Origin: Acanthamoeba castellanii str. Neff
Lineage: Eukaryota > Discosea > Longamoebia > Acanthamoebidae
NCBI RefSeq assembly: GCF_000313135.1
Contig: NW_004457380.1
Location: 781,035-845,034, forward strand
Direction: 5' to 3'
DNA: 64,000 nt
Position numbers and translations under genes: made by a program. Below, one piece after another: positions 53,872 through 64,000 of the stretch (positions are counted from its first letter, which is position 1; each line of letters starts with the position of its first letter). A model generated the notes under the pieces. It was given only the letters and a program-made list of their open reading frames with translations, had not been told where the DNA came from and did not search any database.

Positions 53872-56859
53872 CTAGAAGGTGGGGAAGGTGGTGGGCGGCG
53901 CGTCGATCTGCCGCAGGCGCTGATCGCAGTACTGGAAGAAGATCCGCGTCTCGAGGAAGCGGATGAGGAACGGCCTCGACACTCGTGGCTGGTCGTTCAG
54001 GAACGAGTCCTTCAAAAACACCGTTATCGGTTTCTCCGAGTCCGTCCTGTTCAGACAAAGCTTCATCATCAGCACACACGAGGGCGCACCAAAGAAGAAC
54101 GAAGCACGAAGAAGAACGAAGAGTGCAGCACAAAACGACGAACGAACCTGTCGCAGAGGCAGTAGGTTCGGAAGTTGGCAAAGAGGGTGGAGAAGTAGGT
54201 CTGGAGGATGAGACTGGCGCCGTGGCAGCAGGACATCTGCTCCTCGGTCGGCGCGAACGGCACCTTGCCGCTCTGTCGCCCGGCCGACACCACCTTCAGC
54301 AGTGGCTTCAGCTTCTTGCGCCTGACATCACCATCACCATCACAGCAGTTGCTCAACGTGAGATGGGGTCCAACATGGTCATCAAGTGTTTGCCATGCGG
54401 CGCGGCTGGTGTGATGTGGTCGGTGCGGTGGGCGTACAGTTCTTTGAGCTGTGGAAGCTGGCACAGCGTGTCTTTGGTGGTGATCTTGTCGTTGTCCAGG
54501 TCCACGACAACGAACTCCTTGTTGTCCTTGCTGTAGTTTTGCTTCGACGGAGCAGACGTGAGGCCGACAATGAACGGCACCGGCGCGTCCAGCAGATCGA
54601 CCAACGAGTCTGGCACGATGGGAATGTGCACCGAATGGTACTCGAATGGCCGTAGAAGAGGCATCACCGAGAGCCTGCGAGGCGCGCAAGTCAGTCAGTC
54701 ACCCATTCACGATTCAAGAGAAAGAGTGAAGAGGTATGAGGGCACAGGGTAGCGGGTAGCGGGCCACGTACACGACGGCGGAGAGGAATCGCACGTGAGA
54801 GGAGTAGACGACTATCCTCTTCTCCAGGAGGCAGGCCGTAATGAAAGTGAGGAGATTGTCGGTGGAGAGAAGGTGGAAGGTAAGCGGTAGGCAGTAGTCG
54901 GCCAGGAGGTGCTCCTTGTCTTGGAATGCCGGTCGGTGGAATCTGTCATAGACATCAAAAAACACAACGTTGGCGGTGCGATCACACAGTTTGAGCTACA
55001 CGCTGATTCTCATCAACTTGATGGACGATTATGACGACGACGACGTACCTAAGAGTCTGGAGTCCCTTGTGCACGAAGAAGGTGGCCGTGTGGTTGGGCC
55101 TGGGGATGGGCAGGGCGAGGTACTCGTGGAGCACCTTGATCACGGGGTTCTGCTTCTTCTCGCTTTCCTTCTCCTCCTCCTTCTCCTTGCCCTTCTCGCT
55201 GAGACCGTGGACGATGCCCCGGCCCGTGAGCGCCTCCCGCTTCCAGTCCGACCGCTTCTTGGGCGAGCTCGTGGACGGGCACTCGCTGTCCTCCGATCCG
55301 CTCTCCCTGCCGCGGCCATCGACCGCGTCGTAGTCGCTGCTCTCGTCGGCCTCGTCGCCCACCGACGGCATCGCCGAGCTGTGGCTCACCCCGCCGTCCT
55401 CCTCGATAATGGGCGAAGAGCCGCTGCGCTCCCTGATCGAGGCCTGCTCGCGATTGAGGTTAGCCACGTCGGGCGACACCTCCGTCGTCGTAGTGCTCGA
55501 CGCATCACTGCTCTGCCTCTCTCGGCCCTTCTCGACGATGGTCTTCTCTGGCGGCTGATCGGGCATCTTATGTACAGTGTGAAGCGGGATGCCGGGGAAC
55601 GGCGACTGGTCCTGCGCCGCGGATGAGTTCGAGTCGTTGGTGTCCAGCCCGTTCGAGCGGCTGCGCAAGCGGATCTTCTTCTTCCTCTTCTCGGGAGGTG
55701 GAGCTACGAGCGCGGACATCGATTGTGAGTGAGCGAGCGCCGGTGGGGACTGCGACTCGCGTGTACTGCCCAGGCTCGCGGGCAAGCTCTGCAGGTCCGA
55801 CACGCTGGCCATGTACTCGAGGTCTGTTCGCGTTCGCGCATTGTACAGTCATAGTGGTGATATAAGTCAATGCCCGCGCCTCTTTCTCTCAAACGCAAAC
55901 AGTTGGAACAAAGAGGCCCTTACCGAGTATGCTGTAGATGGTCTCAAAGTGCAGCTTGAAGAAGGGGAAACGAGAGACGAAGCAGTAGCAGCGAGGAGCC
56001 ACCACATCAGATCCATCAGCCACCGGCGTCAGCTGACCGTCGCGCGGGAAGAACGACGGCTTGTTCTACAGTAGCAACAAACAAAGTGACAGCAGCAGCC
56101 ACGGCCATGATGAATGTCAGCCTGTCAAGCAACGCGAGAGAAATGCCGACCGAGCATTGTGTAGAGAGAAGAAGGCCACGTACGTAGACGCTTTCGTGCT
56201 TGATGACGCACACGCCGTAGAGAAACTCTCGCTCGGCGGTGGTGAGCAGGAACACGTACGCGTTCTCCGGCTCGTGGTGGTAGGACTGGCTGTAGACCAC
56301 CTGCAGCAGGCTGCTGTTGGACTTGGTCTTGCGCAGCTTCTTGGACAGGATTCCCGAGGGGAAGCAAAAATCGGCCAGACCCGGTATCGACACCCTGATG
56401 AAGGAGCGCAGGCCCATCATCAGCAACCCATTGCAACCAACACCACCACCAAGACTGTGGTAGAGCGCACGGTCTGACTACACAGACGAAAGAAGCCCAA
56501 GAGGAGACAGCAAGGGGAGAAACGTACGGATTGCTGGGAGGATAGGAATAGAGGATCTCTGGGCGTTGCGCGGTGGGGGTGGGCAGGCCAACCACGATGA
56601 AGTGTTCGAAGAGGGGTCCGGAGGTGGGCAGGGGTGTGTACTCCTTTTGCACGTGTAGCATGCGACTCAGCCGCTCCTGTTTCGTCATCGCTTCGGGATC
56701 GAGCTCGAGCCTCCTGTCAAATCGAGGACAAACAATGAGGAATTGATAAGATGGGTAAGAGGCTCATCGAAATGCGAGAGCTGGATGCTAAATCACATTG
56801 AGCGGTACGTACTGGCCTCCCTCTGGGGCTGTGGACCACCATAGGAACTCGCGTAGCAT
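53872..56859 (-). CDS. DENN-domain protein (probable Rab GEF)
   Basis: Tripartite DENN protein. It starts MLREFLWWSTAPEGGQ and is spliced to RLELDPEAMTKQERLS. The uDENN part is SGPLFEHFIVVGLPTPTAQR ... RPEILYSYPPSNP, with PGLADFCFPSG and FLLTTAEREFLYGVCV. A long Ser/Glu/Arg-rich insert (55100-55810) follows. The core cDENN reads LLADYCLPLTFHLLSTDNLL, TACLLEKRIVVYSSH and HIPIVPDSLVDLLDAPVPFI. The dDENN part ends FLETRIFFQYCDQRL ... PPTTFPTF. DENN proteins activate Rab GTPases in membrane traffic. The Rab target cannot be told. The acidic/Ser insert is probably a regulatory, phosphorylated linker. Confidence 0.9.
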
Positions 56860-57621
56860 GGCGCTACTATTTCGAGTCGCTATAGAAGCTGATGTGCGTA
56901 GGGATCGCGCGGAGCTGGTGCGAAACGTGTAGGAACTCGCCCGACTGTATGAGTGGCTCATCTTGTATGTGCAACCAGTCAATTGTCTCTTTGATGGATG
57001 ATGAAGTGGCGAGGCCGCCGCTATGGGGAAGGAGGAAAAAGAGGAAAAGGAAGCAGCTCTCTTGTTTCTCCTTTGATCGTGAATCAATCAATGACAGAGA
57101 TCGATCTAACGTCTATGTGTGTGCGAGATCAATAAGATGTGTACAGCCCCTGGTACTTCACCCGGCCGCCAGACGCCGGCGACTTGCTATCTCACCGTTT
57201 GGCCCGCGTCGGGGCTCGTGCCCGTTTCCTTTAGCGTCTTGGCCGGCATCCGCGCGAAAAGCTCCCGGCACAAACCGGAAGCCTGGGAGCGTGCCTCGGA
57301 TTCCTCCGCGGAATGTCTTTTATCTCTCCGCGCCAACAAGGAAAATGTGCGATTGGCCGATAAAATGCGCTTCGGCCTTCCGCGGAAGCTCGGGTGAAGC
57401 GGGAAACGCTCGAGGCCCGAGCGTCAGAACTCACCAGCTGCAGAACCCTCTCTTTTCTTCGATCGGTTCGGCGATTGCATTCAACGACAATGAGGCCGTG
57501 TGACTCGCGTGGTTTATGATACAAGATAACAATCAAAGAAGAGGTGCAAAGCGAGAGGGGTGTGCGTGTTGTGTACATACAATAGAAAAGCTGATGATGT
57601 TGCAAGAGGTTGATGCACGGA
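56860..57621. other. Intergenic region
   Basis: DENN promoter and 3' flank of the RapGAP fusion gene. The segment 57140-57420 is GC-rich with GCGCGAAAAG and CCGCGGAA repeats. A short open frame there (57119-57397, plus) shows no recognisable protein and is not called. Confidence 0.45.
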
Positions 57622-60600
57622 TCAGTTGAGGTACTTCTCTGCGTAGGAGTTGAGCGCGAGGCCTCTTGAATGGGCAATCCGCTTGGCAAAGTCGGGTCCC
57701 TTCATGCTTGCTCGGAGGCCGCTCACCACTGGCGCGATCGCGCGATCGAGAAAGCAGGTCAGAACGAATGATGATCTCGCAATCGAGAAAATGTGATGGT
57801 GGCGAAGTACTCTTCTTGAAGATGAAGTCGCGGGCCTGCGACCCGGCCGGGAAGACGGGAGGGTTGGGCAGTGGTGGGCCGTATTCTGGGACATCCTCCC
57901 TCGACGCCACACCCAGCCTGTACATAGTCTCGCCGCCCTCCTGCTTGATCGCCTGCACCACCATGTAGATCTGATACGATCGAGAGCACCCATTTGCGCG
58001 ATTAGTCTCGTGTCATGTGTCGTGTGTCGCGTACGCGGGCGAGGAGGCGTACTTGGCTGTACTTGGAGGTGATGCACTGCGGCTGGAATGGAGTGGCCCC
58101 GTCGTGGAAGACGATGAGCACGGCGTCGTTGCCCAAGTGCCTCTTGCGCTCGATCTGCTGGCTGTCCTTCTTCGAATACGGCAGCATCGTGCTCACGTGG
58201 AACATGATCTCATGGCTAAGCGATCACAATCAGACATGGCAGGTGAGCACTTGATTGCCCGGCAACAGGTCGTCAAACCCAACGTTGGGAAGAGGAGCTC
58301 ACGTACTTGTCCCACGTCGTGAATATCGAGTGCGTGCCGGTCTGATTCTTCTCCGTGTCCAGGCCGGCCGCGTATTGCTTCCACCCTTGAAGGCGCACCT
58401 TTTGGCCCAGCATCTGCAAGAACGCTTCGTACTCGGGCGAAGTGTCCACGTTGCCAAACATGTCGTCCTCGTTGGTCTGACCGTCCTTGTAGTACAGCAC
58501 GCCGAACTTGTACTCGGTGTAGAGCTGTGCCGTTTTTCCACCCACGTTAGACCAGAGTGCGATGTGCGAGGGGGGCAAGAAGTCGCACCAGGGTATCGTC
58601 GAGAGAGAGCAGGTCCTCACAAAACTTGGGGTCTTCGATGGGCACCAGCGTGCGCTTGTCCGCAAAGGTGTACACTGCCCGAAGCGACTCGAACAGCTCC
58701 TTCTGACCAGACGCGCTCAGCACGATCTGCGTATCCGCCTGTATTGCGCGCGGGTGACAGACCGTCAGCATTCACAAGTCACACCGTGGGTGATGCAGAT
58801 TAACGTTTGCTGCGTACCTTGGGGGTGCGGATGAGAACGCGGTACTTCTTGAGGGGCTTGGCGCCGGCCTTCTTGCGCTGCGCGACTTGGGGTGGCGGGG
58901 CGGCAGTGCCGTGCTCGGCTTCCACGTCGTCCCGCGCCACGCAGATCACCACCGCTCCTTCGTCCGAGTCCTTGCACATGAAGTTCGTGTGCGGCCTGGT
59001 CGCCACGATCACGATCACGATCACAACGAACATGATGAGGACCGAGATCTGTGCAGCGCAGCCCATGTACGAGGTGTGGTGGGCGTATGTGCGTACCGGC
59101 TGTGGAAGTGGGTGCGATAGAGGTGAGTCTCGTTGGCGCCGATCTCCTGGCCGAAGAGACGGATGGCCGCCGTGCGCTCGCTGCCCAACTCGCGACGGAA
59201 GCCGGGGCACGACAGGATGAGCGGCCCCTTGTCGCTGACCACGTCCAGCACCGGCCGCTCCCACACGTTGAGGTCGAAGTTCCAATGGCCACAGCGTACC
59301 TGCAGGGTAATAATAACAATACGACATTCCGTTCATTCATCAGTTAATCTGTACGACCAGGCAGAGAGGTATGGGGAGTGATGGCGGCGTGCCTCGAACT
59401 GGAGGTCATTGAGGCACTCGACCAGGTCGGCCTGGAGCCCGGGGTCGCGCAGGTAGGGGATGATCCAGGACAGCAGATCCTTATCATTGGCGCCAAAGTC
59501 GTCGTGGAACCACCCGAAGGTGCGGGCAATGAGCACTTGACGCAGTTCTACAAAGTGCACAAGCGGGGTCAGAACTGGTCGGGCACCGCTGATGTGCCGT
59601 GGAAGGGGGGGGAGAGAAAGAGGTACCAAACACGATGGAAGTAGTCTCGGCAATGGATTCTTCGGTGGCCATGGTCAGCTTCTTGTCGATGTCGACCGTG
59701 ATCGAATTGCTTGCGGCCGCTTCGGTGGAGAACAGGTGCGGGTGGCGCGCGACCAAGGCCGAGTCCGCGGGCACGCTGTAGGGCCGGGTCGGGTAGACGC
59801 GCAGGCGGGAGCACGAGCGCGTACCGCACACCAACGCAAAGTGTATCCGCGGATCGAGCTCGCGGATGGTCCATTCGACCCGCGGGTCGGACTTGGAGAA
59901 GCGACGCACGGCTACGCCTGGCGGCTTGCGATTGCCCCTGGATCCGCGCCAATAGATGGTCGTTAGCGCCTGCTGTGGCGTGGGCGGGCGGGCGCAGAGT
60001 TGACGCACCTGAGTATTCCATGCTTGATGTCGTAGAGAGAGTAGCGCTGGCCGGCTACGATGTAGGCCAGCTCATCGAAGAAGGCCGCTCTTTCGCCGGG
60101 CGTCGAGGGCGAACCCAAAACAGCGAGCCCGTGCAGGGCAATGCCATTGTAGATGTTAATGAAGAAGGCCTTGAGCTGCGGCTCGCTGACACCGCTCAGG
60201 TCCAGCGTCTGCAGTTCGAGCACCGTGTTGGTGTAATTGTGAAAGTCCACCGACATGGCGAGCCTATGTGTCGTGCATGACGAAGCACTTGATCAGTACA
60301 TGAAGACTCATCGATGCTGAAAAGCAGGGATCTCACCCTGGGTAGTCCACCAATCGGCCGTCGGGCGACACATAGGCGTCAAGGAGGGTGCGCAACCGGT
60401 CCTCGAGCGCCTGCGCCACCTCGAGCGGAGGGCGGGGCCGGTGCTTCCATCTGCGGCGCATGTTGAGCACGTTGGGATCGTCGTCGACCGCAAACTTGAA
60501 GATGTCCGTGGAGTTGGCGAAGGGCTCATCGCCTCCATCCCTCGCCCGATAGATGTACCCCAGCCGCAGTAATTGCTGGCCCACACGAACCGCCACCTAG

Positions 60601-61720
60601 ATTGGTAGTAGTCACAGGAGGCAAAGCGAGCGGGTGGTCAGCACGACTGATCAACAAGCCAGCTGCAAGCTGCATCGGACCGATCCAGTGTACCTCTTCT
60701 TCGATTCCCAGTCGCGTCATAAGCCACATCACCACTTCAAACGCCCTGAAGCAGTCCTTGACCTTGTTGAACGACCCGATGTCTCTTCGCTTCAGCCCCG
60801 CATCTCCCTGCCGCAGTTGATCGAACAGAGCATCCATCTAACAGGTGGCAAGCCGACGGCCATAGGTCAGTGTTGATGATCAGTCCAAAGTCCAAAGGAG
60901 TGAAATAACAAATAACGACAGCACGCACCTCTTCAATCTCTGCTTCGTCGGGTGCTTCCAAGTAGTGTGAACCGTGAAGAACTTCTTCACCCTCTCCTGT
61001 GATCTCGTCATCGGACAAGTCGTCTTCTGATCGATCGGACTGTACCGCGTCGGTGGCCGGCGATGACGATGTCGAGAGCACGGACGAGCTCGATGGCGAG
61101 CCAGTGCCAGCGCCCGCCAACGGTTCATCGTTCGACCCACTGCCGCCTGACACCGCCAGGGGCACCACCTCGGTAGACTCCTTGCCCGTGCCCGTGCCCC
61201 TCCTCTTGGCAGGGCTTCCGCCACTGACCGTCTTTATCAGTGCTTTGGCCACGAGCTTGTCCTTGTCGCTTGGGGGCAGAGGTGTGGGTGGTGCCTCCTC
61301 CTTTGCAACTGCGCGTTGACCAGGCGCCTTGAGGTGAGAAAATCGAACACTGGAAGAAGAGGGGACTGGGCTTTGTGGCACCTTTCTCGAGCATCTCGTC
61401 GAGCTTGTTCGACTTCTCCAGAGCCTGCAGCTCGGCTGCCCCCTGCAATGCACAAATCGCACTACGGCGGTGAGAGATCAAAGAAATGGCGGGAAAAAAG
61501 GAGCAGCGTCGCGTACCCCAACGTGCAGCGAATTGAAGAAGATTTGCGGTACGCTGCGCTTGCCAGTCAGTCGCTTCATCTCCCTGGATCGCTTGGGGTA
61601 GTCTGTGAGATTAATCTCCACGAGGGCGGTTCCCGTCGTTCGCTGCTTCTGAACCAGCAACTCCTTCGCCCTGGCACAGGCGCTGTCGCCCGCCAGCGTA
61701 TAGATCAAAATGCGCCCCAT
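57622..61720 (-). CDS. Glutaredoxin-like / DEP / DUF547 / RapGAP fusion protein
   Basis: One continuous multi-exon gene. It starts at ATG 61720 ([20 protein letters not shown]) with a glutaredoxin fold containing [11 protein letters not shown] (cis-Pro loop); the usual CxxC reads DSAC. A Ser/Pro linker (61000-61300) and a DEP domain follow ([20 protein letters not shown] ... [26 protein letters not shown]). DUF547 comes next ([67 protein letters not shown]). The C-terminal RapGAP domain reads [52 protein letters not shown] and [17 protein letters not shown], keeping the catalytic Asn-thumb context. It ends [11 protein letters not shown] Rap-type GTPase-activating protein with possible membrane or redox input is inferred. 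Confidence 0.88.
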
Positions 61721-62537
61721 CTCCTTCCTCTCTGCCAATCACTCCTCCGCGATGCGACTCGTTTCTGTGTGTTGTCTGGCTTGGAATACGGCAATAATAT
61801 CGTTGACCCTTAGTAATCACTTGGAGTCTCTTCTTCCTTTGCCTTGTCTTCCAGTTCTTCTGCGTGTGTATGTTGGCGCTATCCTCAAGGAGACGTTGTC
61901 GTGGCTGGCCTCGCGGCCCTTTCCTTTGCTGCTGGACCAGGTCACCTCACCAAGGACACACTCATCGTCCACAGGCGTGCACCAACTGCGACCGGCCGTT
62001 GGTGACCCTTCACGCCCAGCTCGCGCGTGTTTCTGTTTTTCAAAGTACCTTCCATAAAAGGGAGAGCCCACATTAAGGTTTCCGCGCCCCGCCGTTCAAC
62101 AAGGCCCTTGGTGGGGGCAGACAGCAGACGTCCAACATGAGTCGTTGATGCACGAGCGGCGGGAGCTCGATGAAGTTGAAGCTGTTGGGGGGAGAAGGCA
62201 TCACAGGCCTCGCTGATCGAGTTAACTGTAGTTGCTACGAGCCTGGGTTTGAAACAGCCGTACCCTGACAACATCCCGCGAAAACACACCACCGCCGCGT
62301 GGCCGATGGGAGATGGTAAAGCTCACTCATATCCGGGTTTGGCAGCAGCCTCGCGTCTCCGTCTGCGGCGAAACAAGCCAGAGTCCCTTCACGAGCGGGG
62401 TGGTGAACTCGCGGCTCCCTAAACGTCATTCATCAACAGAGCTGCTCTTCTGCCTGCGCCACATCGTCGTGTGAACGAAACTGCGATAATCACCTCAATA
62501 ATCAGAATAGCAAGAATACACATCATCGGTGCCCGTC
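61721..62537. other. Divergent intergenic region
   Basis: Between the RapGAP fusion (minus) and the polyproline gene (plus). Short open frames exist on both strands (for example 61942-62292 minus) but none has a recognisable domain or coding-like composition. No tRNA was found. Confidence 0.45.
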
Positions 62538-64000
62538 ATGGCTGCTCCAGGGCAGCCCCCTCGCACGCGGCCTCCGCCGGGGGCGCGGCGAACCATCACC
62601 TCGGCCTCCGACCTCTTCAATCAGGTGTCCACTAGACCCCCCTCGATGACCTCCCCCAACAGCCCGTGGCGACCCAGCTCCACCGATAACAGCAACACCA
62701 GGATCGACCCTACTCAGCTCGCGCAGGCCATGCAGGCCACAACCCCCTCTCCTCGAGGAACACAACCCAGAGACAATCCCCCCTCGCTCTCCCTGTCGGC
62801 TGGACCGTCGTTCCCTGCAGCGCCCTACTCCCCCATCGCCACCACAACGTCGTTCACGAACGGCGGGGTCGATGTGGGGAACTTCAACAACAACGGGAAG
62901 GAGCTTAGCAAGAAGGAGGCCAAGAAGCAGGCCGCCGAGGCCAAGAAGCGGGAGAAAGAGGAGAAGAAGCGGTTGAAGAAGGAGGCCAAGGAGAAGGAGA
63001 AGGAGGCCAAGAGGGCGGAGAAGGAGAGGAGGAAAACCGTGGGTTCAGCAGGACGCAGAGGCAGCGCCATCTCGGTATGTATTTCTTACCCCCCCCCAAT
63101 CTCTACAAGGTCATCTTCTTCCTCCTTTGCTTTTCTTCTTCTAACTCTGCGCTCTACAGAAAGAGCTCGCTAGCGCCAAGAGGGAGCGGCAGCGGGTCCA
63201 TGATACCCAGCCCCAACAGCACGTACGTGTCGCCAAACCAGGTGTCCTACAACTCGGTGCTGCCCTACGGCGGCCGGCCCGTGGGCGACTTGGGCTCCAG
63301 CGGCAACGTCCAGCTGCCCCAGACGCCCCTCTACTCCCCATCCGTCACTGGCGCCCCGCTCATCCCCCAGCCCCTCTCCGGAGGCACCTCGCTGCCCCCG
63401 CACGCCGCCCGAGCACTCGGCAGCTTCTCCGACGGGCCGCTCAACCTGCCCCCGCCACCCGTGGACTGGCCCTCGAACAGCGGCTCGGGCGGCTTCCTGA
63501 TGCCCGACGAGCCGCCCCCGATGTTCAGCGGCTCGAGCTTCTTCGGCGCGCCACTGCCAATGGACCTCCCGCCGCCGCCCATGGACTTTGGCATGAACAT
63601 TCCGCCGCCGCCGATGCAGGGCCTGATCCCTCCGCCGCTGGCGTTTGTGCCGCCGCCGCCGCTGTCGGACAACGGCGTGCCGCCCACGCCGCCGCCGCGA
63701 TCGCCGATGCCGCCGACGCCGCCAGCTCGATCTCCACACGACCCGCCGCCACCCCCGATGATGGGTGGTGGTGGCCCGCCCCCGCCGCCACCGCCCGCAG
63801 TCAAGGCCGGCGGCGGCCCGCCGCCTCCACCCGCGCCCGGTGGACCGCCCCCGCCACCAGCGCCCGGAGGTGGTGGCCCGCCCCCGCCGCCCCGCCCGCA
63901 GTCAAGGCCGGCGGCGGCCCGCCGCCTCCGCCCGCGCCCGGTGGACCGCCCCCGCCGCCAGCTCCAGCGATGAAGGCCCCAGGAGGACCGCCCCCGCCGC
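62538..64000 (+). CDS. Polyproline actin-regulator-like protein, 3' end cut by window edge
   Basis: Exon 1 (62538-63074) starts MAAPGQPPRTRPPPGARRTI and ends with a Lys/Glu-rich coiled coil (KKEAKKQAAEAKKREKEEKK and on). The intron is 63075 to about 63163. Exon 2 encodes SPNSTYVSPNQVSYNSVLPY, then long proline runs (MDLPPPPMDFGMNIPPPPM, GGGPPPPP repeats) of the FH1/profilin-binding kind. No FH2, WH2 or EVH1 domain is reached before the right edge, so the family is open: formin, WASP/WAVE-related or other. One base appears missing near 63891 within a 102-base tandem repeat, shifting the frame to an early stop at 63973. Confidence 0.65.
63767..63969 (+). repeat. Two-copy 102-base coding tandem repeat (GGGPPPPP-AVKAGGGPPPPP)
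   Basis: Copy 1 is 63767-63868 and copy 2 is 63869-63969. They are nearly identical. Copy 2 lacks one base (between 63891 and 63892) relative to copy 1, so only copy 1 stays in the long reading frame. Confidence 0.8.

Noticed and set aside
57119..57397. 92-residue plus-strand open frame
   Set aside because: Lies in GC-rich promoter-like DNA with repeated short motifs. No homology was recognised.
62190..62290. tRNA-like sequence
   Set aside because: GGTTTGAAA resembles a T loop, but no acceptor or anticodon stem can be formed around it.
61942..62292. 116-residue minus-strand open frame
   Set aside because: No recognisable domain, no splice partners and composition unlike neighbouring genes.

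Overview
The window is nuclear DNA of a GC-rich, intron-rich amoebozoan, most likely an Acanthamoeba or close relative. The actin gene (38075-39289, minus) encodes an Acanthamoeba-type 375-residue actin, and the gene families present (formin, WASH complex, CAMTA, KDM5, GCN5, DENN, RapGAP) are eukaryotic. Genes are small and closely packed, and nearly every one is split by many short introns. About two thirds of the splice donors I could place read GTAC rather than GTAAG/GTGAG. Many introns carry CA/GT runs or pentamer/heptamer arrays of CGTGT, TGTCGTG or their complements.

Layout, left to right. A kelch protein runs off the left edge (minus). It is followed by a short protein ending in a VASP-type tetramerisation helix (minus), GCN5/PCAF histone acetyltransferase (plus) and a diaphanous-type formin (minus, 8.1-15.8 kb). 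Next come GNA1 (plus), a geranylgeranyl-reductase-family flavoprotein (plus), the WASH subunit strumpellin (plus, 21.0-26.5 kb) and a zf-PARP/SAP/F-box protein (plus). Then tRNA-Glu(TTC) (minus), a probable mitochondrial ribosomal protein mS33 (plus), a KDM5-type histone demethylase (minus), an unrecognised 381-residue protein (plus) and a five-helix membrane protein (minus). The second half holds actin (minus), an IPNS-like 2-oxoglutarate oxygenase (minus), a tiny CxxC protein (plus), a mitochondrially targeted radical-SAM-family protein (minus) and CAMTA (plus). It continues with an LCAT-like acyltransferase/phospholipase (minus), a leishmanolysin-like metalloprotease (minus), a PTP-family phosphatase (plus), a DENN protein (minus) and a glutaredoxin/DEP/DUF547/RapGAP fusion (minus). 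A polyproline protein (plus) is cut by the right edge.

Themes. Five genes (VASP-like tail, formin, strumpellin, actin, polyproline protein) concern actin assembly. Two (GCN5, KDM5) write, read or erase histone marks, and two (DENN, RapGAP fusion) act on small GTPases. No mobile element, CRISPR array, rRNA or virus-like gene was recognised.

The most interesting items are the Grx-DEP-DUF547-RapGAP fusion, the zf-PARP/SAP/F-box protein and the radical-SAM protein that lacks one expected cluster cysteine. Also notable are a second, synonymously diverged copy of the actin C-terminus just after the actin stop codon, a Trp-every-seven coiled coil in the formin, and exons flanked by mutually complementary repeat arrays. 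Several genes show one-base frame breaks in low-complexity or homopolymer DNA, so some may be assembly errors. Exon borders are read by eye. Spans run from start codon to stop codon.
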